Shown here: piece by piece, positions 44,109 to 51,222 of the stretch
Layout: every line of letters begins with the position of its first letter
How positions within the stretch are numbered: position 1 is the stretch's first letter
NCBI RefSeq assembly: GCF_001571775.1
Contig: NZ_LRVM01000001.1
Location: 62,001 to 126,000 of the forward strand
Reading direction: 5' to 3'
From: Anaerotignum neopropionicum
GTDB taxonomy: Bacteria > Bacillota > Clostridia > Lachnospirales > Anaerotignaceae
DNA length: 64,000 bases
Notes under the pieces: generated by a model
Seen by the model: the letters and a program-made list of their open reading frames with translations, nothing else
What the model was told of the DNA's origin: nothing
The model's database searches: none
Program-made: the position numbers and the translations under genes

Positions 44109-44696
44109 TTATTTGGCATTTAAAGAATTCTGCGTCTGAATAAATACATCACCCATGAATCGTTCATAATTTTCTCTTTGTTTATGTTTATTCCCTCTAT
44201 AAAGATTATTGGAAATTACAATTTGATTTAACAAACCCGGGTCAAGATAATTCATTTTACAAAATTCATCTTTATCATACAAATCTTTTAGCGTTCTTCC
44301 AATCTCTAAAAGTTTTTCATAATGACTTCCATTAGAAAAACCCATAATCTTAGAATTGTCGGAAAAATCACCATAGAAAAAAAGAGATTTGGCAAGCCAA
44401 CCTTTTTCCGCCAAACCGCCTTCTGTTGTATTAGTCAGAACAAAATTTAAATATTCTGTAAATTCTGTAAATTCCCCTGTCGTTGTTTTTATACCTATAA
44501 TAGGATACCATAGACCTTTGATCTTTCCATTATTCGTACCCGAAGAACTGTAATAAGCTAATGTAACTTGCTCTATATCATGATCATATTCAATATTCAC
44601 ATCTACTAAACCAATCATTCTAAAATGTTTCACAGAGTATATATTCGCACAAAAGCTTTTTATATTTATTTCTTTAATACAAATTGAATTGTTCAT
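44109..44696 (-). CDS. Protein of unknown function in the AT-rich islet
   Basis: 195 residues, soluble, no signal peptide or known motif. The N-terminal third looks beta-rich (IGLVDVNIEYDHDIEQVTLAYYSSSG), the middle is aromatic (GLWYPIIGIKTTTGEFTEF), and the C-terminal part is helical (YEKLLEIGRTLKDLYDKDEF). A run of polar loops (GTNNGK, NTTEGG, SDNSKIMGFSNGS) stands out. Base composition is low, like the adjacent kinase. ATG 44696 follows GGGAGGGTAG. It is downstream of the kinase gene with a 94-base gap containing a strong inverted repeat. A role linked to the kinase, for example as substrate or effector, is only guesswork. Confidence 0.75.
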   Translation of the reverse strand: MNNSICIKEINIKSFCANIYSVKHFRMIGLVDVNIEYDHDIEQVTLAYYSSSGTNNGKIKGLWYPIIGIKTTTGEFTEFTEYLNFVLTNTTEGGLAEKGWLAKSLFFYGDFSDNSKIMGFSNGSHYEKLLEIGRTLKDLYDKDEFCKMNYLDPGLLNQIVISNNLYRGNKHKQRENYERFMGDVFIQTQNSLNAK

Positions 44697-44744
44697 ACTC
44701 TACCCTCCCATGTTTCATTTATTATTTATATTTAAGATATAAAC

Positions 44745-44785
44745 CATATAGTTAAGAATACTGCGCTTAACCATATGGTTTATCA
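44745..44785 (-). other. Inverted repeat between kinase and unknown gene
   Basis: AAACCATATGGTTAAG and CTTAACTATATGGTTT (minus strand) pair with one mismatch around a 9-base loop. No T-run follows. It may act as a processing site or attenuator in a kinase-unknown transcript. Confidence 0.6.
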
Positions 44786-44790
44786 TCATC

Positions 44791-45507
44791 TTAGTCTTGT
44801 ATTTTTAATTTCATAATATCACTTTGAATTTCCTCAATATTCGTATAGCTATCTTCAATTCCCATGAGTTTTTTTAAAAACAAGATTTCTTGTTCTGTTA
44901 TATCTAGTTCTTCATACCAAGGCCTCTCTTCTAACTCTAAGTCTTGATAAAAAGATGTATAGTATAAATGGATTAAAAAATCTCCCAAGTACCAATAATC
45001 AACTTGCTTTGTATATTTTTTATCATCTATATATCTAGCTAACCCAAAATCGATTAAAACGATATCTTGATTTTCTTTGATTAAGACATTAGGCGGCCTA
45101 ATATCTCGATGAACAATATTGTTTTGCTGCAATATAGATATAATCTCTACCAGTTGAATCGCAATTTCAAAAATCTGCTCCTTACGAAACAAATAAGAAT
45201 CATCAGCTAATAAATCTTCAAAGACTATTCCCGGGATATATTCTAATACATAAGCTGGCAGGTTATCTATTTCTAGATATTCAATAAATTGGGGGAATTT
45301 AGGACTATTTAAACTTTTTAAGATTTCCTGTTCGTAAAACAATTTTGATTTGGATTTTTTTAGCATGTCTTTTTTTAGTAATTTAATGATGCATTTTTCA
45401 TCTTTAGTATTTTTCGCAAGATACACAATACCGTATCTCCCCTCACCAAGTATATCCAAGATGGAATAATCTTTTATTTGTTCTCCCTGCTCATAGTAGT
45501 TCACCAT
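44791..45507 (-). CDS. Small stand-alone Ser/Thr protein kinase
   Basis: 238 residues, kinase domain only, with no membrane helix or PASTA domain. The glycine loop is GEGRYG (21-26), the ATP-binding Lys is Lys42 (CIIKLLK), the helix C Glu is about Glu61, the catalytic loop is HRDIRPPN (His133, Asp135, Asn140), and the metal motif is DFG (153-155). The catalytic-loop lysine of typical kinases (HRDLK) is replaced by Arg137. The region after DFG is short, lacking a clear APE motif. Composition is about 27% G+C in two sampled 60-base stretches, against about 45% in a sampled part of rpoD, suggesting transfer. No Shine-Dalgarno site is evident before ATG 45507, so translation may be coupled to the upstream small ORF. 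It is preceded by an Arg/Ser-rich peptide gene. Confidence 0.9.
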   Translation of the reverse strand: MVNYYEQGEQIKDYSILDILGEGRYGIVYLAKNTKDEKCIIKLLKKDMLKKSKSKLFYEQEILKSLNSPKFPQFIEYLEIDNLPAYVLEYIPGIVFEDLLADDSYLFRKEQIFEIAIQLVEIISILQQNNIVHRDIRPPNVLIKENQDIVLIDFGLARYIDDKKYTKQVDYWYLGDFLIHLYYTSFYQDLELEERPWYEELDITEQEILFLKKLMGIEDSYTNIEEIQSDIMKLKIQD

Positions 45508-45539
45508 AATACAACACTTCGCTTAATGCTTGTGTTAAA

Positions 45540-45662
45540 TTATCGACTAAAACTGTAAGAACGGGTAGCTGATCTACCAGAAAAACTTCTGGAAACACTA
45601 GACCGGCTACGTCTTTGGTAATAGCTATGCCCCTTATTAGGATCAAAGTTTTTTTCTTTCAT
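45540..45662 (-). CDS. 40-residue Arg/Ser-rich peptide upstream of the kinase
   Basis: The ORF runs ATG 45662 to TAA 45540, behind a textbook AAAGGAGG site with a 7-base spacer, so it is very probably translated. The product starts MKEKNFDPNKGHSYY and is then almost entirely Arg, Ser, Thr, Tyr and Phe. It has 11 Ser and 7 Arg in 40 residues and five Arg-Ser dipeptides (residues 18-19, 20-21, 25-26, 30-31, 34-35). The stop lies 32 bases before the kinase start. Such a peptide is an obvious candidate kinase substrate, or a nucleic-acid-binding or activator peptide. I recognise no family. The base composition of the gene resembles the islet. Confidence 0.6.
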   Translation of the reverse strand: MKEKNFDPNKGHSYYQRRSRSSVSRSFSGRSATRSYSFSR

Positions 45663-45876
45663 GATATTTCCTCCTTTTATATTGGTTAGTTGCTTTTTAT
45701 ACAGCAGTTACGATTTGGATTAGCTGTACTATATATTATTCCTCGCTTGTACATTGTGTTACATTACCACTAATGTTTTTCCACTGACTGGAAATATCTC
45801 AATTTATAAGGTTTATCAAAGCTTTATGTCTTGTTTTTTCCTATTTTGTTATAACCTTTCATGCTATTTTTTTGCA
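45663..45876. other. Leader and promoter region of the islet genes
   Basis: This holds the ribosome binding site of the 40-residue peptide (45670-45677) and an AT-rich region with TAATAT at 45733-45738 (minus strand) as a possible -10; the matching -35 is weak. No other gene was found up to the rnpB terminator. Confidence 0.4.
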
Positions 45877-45952
45877 CAAAAAATCCCTCCAATCCTTGTA
45901 CAAGTCTAAGATAATTTTTTTATCTATAACCTTGTTCTTGGTTTTGGAGGGA
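45877..45952 (-). terminator. Terminator of rnpB
   Basis: TCCCTCCAA and TTGGAGGGA close a large stem-loop (with an inner TTATAGATAA/TTATCTTAGA region), followed on the minus strand by six T. It lies about 50 bases past the RNase P RNA 3' end. Confidence 0.7.
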
Positions 45953-45999
45953 ACGCATGAAACCTCAGTAAATCCAAAGTTTCTTATCTTCATTTGTAT

Positions 46000-46329
46000 G
46001 AGCAAGCCTATAAGCCGGGTTCTGTCTTGGACAGCCATCTATCTTGGTCTGTTGTTGCCAACAGCATCATGCGACATTTATTGAAACAGGACGAGCAGCC
46101 CTATTGTTTCATTTCGTCTTGCTTCGGGTGGGGTTTACAGAGCCTTCCCTGTTACCAGAGAAGCGGTGGGCTCTTACCCCACCTTTCCATCCTTACCTGC
46201 AAAAACAGGCGGTTTATTTCTGTTGCACTATCCTTAGAGTTGCCTCCACCGGTCGTTAACCGGCACCCTGCTCTACGAAGCCCGGACTTTCCTCACCTTT
46301 ATGGGGCGCGACCATCCAGCTTACTCACG
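46000..46329 (-). ncRNA. rnpB: RNase P RNA (class A)
   Basis: The minus strand reads GAGTAAGCTGGATGGTCGC at the 5' end, then GTGAGGAAAGTCCGGGCTTC, GAGCAGGGTGCCGG and GGTGGGGTAAGAGCCCACC, and ends ACCCGGCTTATAGGCTTGCTC. GAGTAAGC and GCTTGCTC form helix P1. These are the universally conserved blocks of bacterial RNase P RNA, which matures tRNA 5' ends. Length of about 330 is normal. A consensus promoter starts it. Confidence 0.96.
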
Positions 46330-46335
46330 AACACC

Positions 46336-46364
46336 ATTATACGACATCCTGTTTCTAATGTCAA
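46336..46364 (-). promoter_or_regulatory. Consensus promoter of rnpB
   Basis: TTGACA (46359-46364), exactly 17 bases, TATAAT (46336-46341) on the minus strand, overlapping the end of the nucleoside kinase gene. The predicted start is near 46329. Confidence 0.85.
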
Positions 46365-48022
46365 ACCTTGAAGCAGCTTCCACCAACAAATTCCTTAATC
46401 AACGAATTATTGGGAATTTCAATGCCGGGCGCAGCCAGAAAATATCCCAAAAATTTAATTAATCTTTTTGCTGTAATATACTCCGGCTTGGAAGGGTCTA
46501 TGGCAAACAATAACGGCTCGGCATACTGCTTTAATACGCTCAACTCATAAATCGTTGCCGAATTAAAAATGGCATCTGCATTTTCCTGATAGGGAAAAAT
46601 ATTTTCTTCCTCCCCCTTTTTTACCATATTCCAAGATTCAATGGTGGCCGCACCATCTCTCCCCCGAAATTGATTATCCCGCACCATGCGGCGAATCAAA
46701 CGGCTGTCCGAGGTAGAAATTCTATTATGGTCATCAATATTTAACTGGGTAATTGCATTGATAAAAATTTTAAACTTATTTTCATCGGGAATTTCCGAAG
46801 TCAATTTGTTGTTTAAGCCATGAATGCCCTCAATTACCAAAATTTCATCCTTATCCAGCTGAATATAAGTCCCCTTGTGTTCCCTGGTTCCCGTCACAAA
46901 ATTAAAGGATGGAATTTCAACACGATCCCCCGCAATAATATTTTTTAAATCCTCATTTAATTGCTTTAAGTCCAACGCATCAATGCTCTCAAAATTTTTG
47001 TTTCCCAATTCATCCACAGGGGTAAACTCTCGGTTCACAAAATAATCGTCCAGGGAAATTTTATGAGGCCGAACGCCTAACGCCCGAAGCTGAATACACA
47101 AACGGTTGGCAAAAGAGGTTTTCCCGGAAGAGGAAGGCCCGGCAATTAAGACCATTTTCACCTGATCAATTTTATGATATACCTGATCCGCTATCTGGGC
47201 AATTTTCTTTTCGTGGAGCGCCTCATTGATTCGTATCAATTCGCCAAATTCTCCCCTTACCAAGGTGTTATTTAAATCCGCCACATTTGCAACCCCCATG
47301 AGCTGGCACCATTTCATCTGCTCCATAAACACACCGCTGATTTTTTGCAGATGAAACGGCGGGTGAATGTTAAGAGGATTCTTTGCCTGGGGTAATAGTA
47401 TTAAAAACCCATTTTCATAAAGCATAAGCTCAAACAGGTTCAATGTTCCCGTTGAGAGAGGCATATATCCATAAAAATAATCAAACAATCCCTCAATCTC
47501 ATACAAATTGACATTGGATGCACGGCGAAACCGAAGGAGCTCAGCCTTATCAAGCATACATTGCTTTTTCATAATATCAAGGGCTTTATCTTTGCGGCAG
47601 GTATGCTTCACCAAGGGCAAATCCGCCTTAACATACCCATCCATTTTTTCTTTTAATTTCCGCAATAAATCTTCATCCACGGTAATCCTAGGCTTAGCAA
47701 TTTCACAATATAGGTTTCCCTTTAACGAATGTTCGATAATCAAAGAGGCATCCTTACCAAACAAATCCCAAACCGCTTTCACCAGTAGGAAGGAAACTCC
47801 CCTTTGGTATACCCGCATTCCTTCTTCGTGGGTAATATCAAAAAAAGAAATGGGGATGTCCTCGTGAATGACATTGTGCAGTTCCTTCAGTCGATTTTCC
47901 TGCTTTGCCACCATAATGCCGCCTACGCATTCTTCACGAAAATCTTTTGCTAATTCTCCAAAAGTGGTGCCTTCTTTCACCAAAACGTCTTTGCCCATTA
48001 CATTTATCTGCATTTGTTCCAA
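46361..48022 (-). CDS. Uridine kinase-like nucleoside kinase with TGS/ThrRS-like N-terminus
   Basis: 553 residues. The N-terminal half (about 1-250) resembles the TGS and editing-type domains of threonyl-tRNA synthetase (MQINVMGKDVLVKEGTTFGEL at the start). The C-terminal half is a P-loop kinase with Walker A GPSSSGKTS (about 285-293), KISLDDYFVNREFTP and EILVIEGIHGLN, as in uridine kinases. This two-domain protein is widespread in Firmicutes; the substrate is probably a pyrimidine nucleoside, by similarity only. The start is TTG 48022, with GGAGG 7 bases upstream; ATG 48013 is too far from it. Confidence 0.88.
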   Translation of the reverse strand: MEQMQINVMGKDVLVKEGTTFGELAKDFREECVGGIMVAKQENRLKELHNVIHEDIPISFFDITHEEGMRVYQRGVSFLLVKAVWDLFGKDASLIIEHSLKGNLYCEIAKPRITVDEDLLRKLKEKMDGYVKADLPLVKHTCRKDKALDIMKKQCMLDKAELLRFRRASNVNLYEIEGLFDYFYGYMPLSTGTLNLFELMLYENGFLILLPQAKNPLNIHPPFHLQKISGVFMEQMKWCQLMGVANVADLNNTLVRGEFGELIRINEALHEKKIAQIADQVYHKIDQVKMVLIAGPSSSGKTSFANRLCIQLRALGVRPHKISLDDYFVNREFTPVDELGNKNFESIDALDLKQLNEDLKNIIAGDRVEIPSFNFVTGTREHKGTYIQLDKDEILVIEGIHGLNNKLTSEIPDENKFKIFINAITQLNIDDHNRISTSDSRLIRRMVRDNQFRGRDGAATIESWNMVKKGEEENIFPYQENADAIFNSATIYELSVLKQYAEPLLFAIDPSKPEYITAKRLIKFLGYFLAAPGIEIPNNSLIKEFVGGSCFKV

Positions 48023-48041
48023 TACAATTCCTCCTATTTCA

Positions 48042-49166
48042 TCAAATTGTCCAGAATGTTTGTCCGTTTACCTTTGAACACACAACCTCTAAATCCCAGT
48101 CCTTTTGTTTCGCTGCCTCAAGCAATGCTTTTTGCAGTACAGGTACAATAATCACTTCGCTGGCATAGTGGGTAATATCTCCAACACAAAGCCCCAGTTC
48201 CAAGGCTTTTTGCGCTTCATGAAATTTTAAATCCCCCGTTAAATAAAGGTCTGCACCCTGTTTTTTTGCAGTGGAAAAAAATTCTGTGCCGCTTCCTGTG
48301 CAAAGACCCACACGCTGAATCTCTTTGTTGGAATCACCCACAAGACGAATGATTCCCTCCAACCCCAGCTTTTCCTTTAATACTAACGCAAAATCGGAAA
48401 ACACCATAGGCTGTTTTAAATCCCCGATGCGGCCAATTCCCTCTTTTTTGCCCTTTTGTTCCACAGGATAAATATCGTAGGCCACCTCCTCATAGGGATG
48501 GACTGCTTTTATTGCTTCCAGGATTTTTTCTACTTTCCCCCCAGGCGCAATGGTTTCCAGACGCACCTCCGGCGTTTTTTCCAAAATGCCCTCTGTGCCT
48601 ATATAGGGAGAAGTGCCCTCCTGGGGCAAAAAAGTACCCTCTCCCGCCGTCTGGAAGGTACAATGAGAATAGCTTCCTATATGACCGGCACCGGCAGCAC
48701 ACATGGCTTCACGCACCACATCCAGGTGGCTTTGGGGTACATAAACCACAATTTTTTTCAATTCCTCTGCCCATGTTTCCTCAAGAATTTCTACATGGGT
48801 AAGGCCAATCATTTCCGCCAAAACATCATTGGTGCCACCCTTTGCCACATCTAAATTTGTATGAGCAGACAGCGCCGCCACTTCATTTTCAATCAGCTTA
48901 TAAATTCGTCTACCCAAGGCATCCGTTTTTGTGATGCTATTTATTTTCCGAAACAGCAGCATGGGATGATGGGTCAGAATCAAATCCGCCCCAATTTCAA
49001 CGGCTTCCTCCACCACAGAATCAATGACATCCAAGGCCACCAGAACCTTTTTTACCCTATGGTCAGGGTCGCCCACGGCAAGCCCCGTATTATCCCAGTC
49101 TTCTGCCAATTGGGAGGGTGCTACCCCTTCCATAAACGCCACAATATCCTTTACCTTCACAAGCAT
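48042..49166 (-). CDS. Nif3-like dinuclear metal protein (YqfO/GTP cyclohydrolase I type 2 family)
   Basis: 374 residues: NIF3 core plus the inserted PII-like domain (about 130-235) common in Gram-positive YqfO. Metal ligands are likely in LILTHHPMLLFRKI, the SAHTNLDVAKGG segment, and the C-terminal VGDITHYASEV. Members are sometimes annotated as GTP cyclohydrolase I type 2, but the true reaction is unsettled. ATG 49166 with GGGAGG upstream is chosen over a 34-codon extension lying inside the trmK gene. It overlaps trmK by 10 bases; this trmK-nif3 pairing is frequent in Firmicutes. Confidence 0.92.
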   Translation of the reverse strand: MLVKVKDIVAFMEGVAPSQLAEDWDNTGLAVGDPDHRVKKVLVALDVIDSVVEEAVEIGADLILTHHPMLLFRKINSITKTDALGRRIYKLIENEVAALSAHTNLDVAKGGTNDVLAEMIGLTHVEILEETWAEELKKIVVYVPQSHLDVVREAMCAAGAGHIGSYSHCTFQTAGEGTFLPQEGTSPYIGTEGILEKTPEVRLETIAPGGKVEKILEAIKAVHPYEEVAYDIYPVEQKGKKEGIGRIGDLKQPMVFSDFALVLKEKLGLEGIIRLVGDSNKEIQRVGLCTGSGTEFFSTAKKQGADLYLTGDLKFHEAQKALELGLCVGDITHYASEVIIVPVLQKALLEAAKQKDWDLEVVCSKVNGQTFWTI

Positions 49167-49843
49167 GCCAAAGCCTCCCTCATGAACCCAAGTTTTTCTC
49201 TCACTTGAAGCAAGCGTTCCTTTGCGTTTTCTGTTTGACTCTCCAGTAGCCTTTTCTCCACCAAACAATATTTCCTCTCCTCGGCGGTTAACAACTCTTT
49301 CAAAAAAGGGTTCTTTTGTAATAATAATCCCTTTCCATACAAATAGTCAATTTCACGATGATATTTTTCCTCTCCCGGTATACATCGCAGGATATTATAA
49401 TACTTGCCGTCCTCCTTCAGCATCTCCTCGGTTTCTATGGAAAAACCAATGGTATGCAAATACCGGCGCACCGCATCCACATCGTGCTGCGGCGCCAAAA
49501 TCAGCTCCTTTAAGGATGCAGCCACCTCTGGGCTATCCTTTAATATTCTTATAGTAAGCATACCGCCCATACCGGCAATTACCGCCGTTTGCGCTTCCTT
49601 TGGCTGCATTGGCAAAAGGCCGCTGCCCAATCTGGTTTCAATGATCTCCTGTGCACCATACAAAAGAATATTTTCCCTTGCCTTTTCCAAAGGCCCTTTG
49701 CGCACATCGCAGGCAAAGCCTCTTGTAAGCTTCCCTAAACTATGTAGAAATATAGGTACATAGCCGTGATCCGTTCCAATATCCGCCACTTGCGGATAGG
49801 AAACCAAGGCCGCAACTGCTTGCAGTCTTTTTGAAATATCCAT
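49157..49843 (-). CDS. trmK: tRNA (adenine-N1)-methyltransferase TrmK
   Basis: 228 residues. It methylates A22 in tRNA. The Rossmann SAM site is VADIGTDHGYVPIFL, and the DNA/tRNA-specific motif region is AVIAGMGGMLTIRIL, with the C-terminal coiled coil typical of TrmK. It follows rpoD on the same strand with a 266-base gap and overlaps the nif3-like gene. AAAGGGG precedes the ATG. Confidence 0.93.
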   Translation of the reverse strand: MDISKRLQAVAALVSYPQVADIGTDHGYVPIFLHSLGKLTRGFACDVRKGPLEKARENILLYGAQEIIETRLGSGLLPMQPKEAQTAVIAGMGGMLTIRILKDSPEVAASLKELILAPQHDVDAVRRYLHTIGFSIETEEMLKEDGKYYNILRCIPGEEKYHREIDYLYGKGLLLQKNPFLKELLTAEERKYCLVEKRLLESQTENAKERLLQVREKLGFMREALACL

Positions 49844-50074
49844 GGGTTTCCCCTTTCTATGTCAAAGTTTATTCTAATAATTATGCTTTTACAACGTTTT
49901 TTCAAAAAAAGAAGGGAATCCTTCTTTCCGCTGCATTATTAAACAGCTTTTTTGTTTTCTCAATAAAAAAACGGTCGAAAATAAGGAATTTCGCCCGTTT
50001 CAGACTGTAGATGCCTTTTAAAACCCGCCAAAACACAGCAATCCTTCTCTTTTTGATAATATTGTAATTTTGTT
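49844..50074. other. Spacer between rpoD and trmK
   Basis: No gene. AAGAAGGG-AATC-CCTTCTT (about 49908-49927) and AAACGG...CCGTTT (about 49968-50000) are weak inverted repeats. The promoter of trmK is not clear. Confidence 0.4.
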
Positions 50075-50103
50075 AAAGGGTGCCGATTTGATCGACACCC
50101 TTT
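50075..50103 (-). terminator. Terminator of rpoD (palindrome family)
   Basis: AAAGGGTGCCGAT-TTG-ATCGACACCCTTT is a near-perfect inverted repeat 7 bases past the rpoD stop and a member of the GGGTGTCGAC palindrome family. Confidence 0.65.
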
Positions 50104-50109
50104 ATACAT

Positions 50110-51183
50110 TTATTCCAAATAGTCCTTCAATTTCTTGCTGCGGCTGGGGTGTCTTAGCTTTCTAAGCGCCTTTGCCTCAATCTGACGAATTCGTTCACGT
50201 GTAACGTTAAATTCCTTCCCTACCTCTTCCAAGGTTCTTGCTCGTCCATCATCCAAGCCAAAGCGCAAGCGTAATACCTTTTCCTCTCTGTCTGTCAAGG
50301 TATCCAAAACTTCAATGAGCTGTTCCTTTAACAAGGTAAAGGCTGCCGCCTCCGCAGGAGCAGGAATATCGTCATCGGGAATAAAATCTCCCAAATGGCT
50401 GTCCTCCTCCTCGCCGATAGGCGTTTCCAGAGAAACCGGCTCCTGGGCAATTTTCATAATTTCCCGCACCTTATCCTCAGACATCTGCATTTCCGCCGCC
50501 AATTCCTCCGCCGTTGGTTCACGGCCCAATTCCTGTAGAAGCTGTCTGGAGATACGAATCAATTTATTGATTGTTTCTACCATATGCACAGGAATACGAA
50601 TGGTTCTTGCCTGATCGGCAATGGCGCGGGTAATGGCCTGTCTGATCCACCAGGTGGCATAGGTGCTGAATTTATACCCCTTATGGTAGTCAAATTTTTC
50701 AACCGCCTTAATTAATCCAAGATTTCCTTCCTGTATCAAATCCAAAAACAGCATTCCTCTACCCACATAACGCTTAGCAATACTGACAACCAAACGCAAA
50801 TTGGCTTCGGCAAGCTTCTTTTTTGCTTCCTCGTCGCCATTCTCCATGCGCTGGGCAAGATCAACCTCTTCTTCTGCGCTTAACAAAGGTACCTTGCCAA
50901 TTTCCTTTAAATACATACGCACCGGATCATCAATATTGATGCCCTCGGGCAATGTCAGATCCAGATCCTTTTCAACTTCCTCTTCGGCATCTATATTCCC
51001 CAAAACGTCAATTCCTTGAGATTCCAGGTACTCATAAATACGCTCAATTCGGTCGGGGTCAAGGTCCAAATCCGCCAAATGTTCCATGATCTCTTTATAT
51101 TCCAATACACCCTTTTTCTTTTTTCCATGCTGCACCAATTCCTCTAAACGGGTCAACAACGTATTTTCTTCGACGGATTTCAA
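50110..51183 (-). CDS. rpoD: RNA polymerase housekeeping sigma factor
   Basis: 357 residues (SigA). Region 1.1 is short; region 2 has [26 protein letters not shown] and the promoter-melting [18 protein letters not shown]; region 3 begins [11 protein letters not shown]; region 4 has ALTLEEVG-type [32 protein letters not shown]. It directs transcription from the TTGACA/TATAAT promoters seen in this window. The start is TTG 51183 with AAGGAAGG upstream. It lies 39 bases after dnaG in the conserved dgt-dnaG-rpoD macrooperon. Confidence 0.97.
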   Translation of the reverse strand: MKSVEENTLLTRLEELVQHGKKKKGVLEYKEIMEHLADLDLDPDRIERIYEYLESQGIDVLGNIDAEEEVEKDLDLTLPEGINIDDPVRMYLKEIGKVPLLSAEEEVDLAQRMENGDEEAKKKLAEANLRLVVSIAKRYVGRGMLFLDLIQEGNLGLIKAVEKFDYHKGYKFSTYATWWIRQAITRAIADQARTIRIPVHMVETINKLIRISRQLLQELGREPTAEELAAEMQMSEDKVREIMKIAQEPVSLETPIGEEEDSHLGDFIPDDDIPAPAEAAAFTLLKEQLIEVLDTLTDREEKVLRLRFGLDDGRARTLEEVGKEFNVTRERIRQIEAKALRKLRHPSRSKKLKDYLE

Positions 51184-51222
51184 CGCAATCCTTCCTTTCT
51201 CTGCTCTTATAGTCTAACCATC

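Noticed and set aside
43193-46000. Integrase, toxin-antitoxin or restriction gene in the islet
   Set aside because: All six frames were inspected by eye; only the peptide, kinase and unknown protein have plausible starts and composition.
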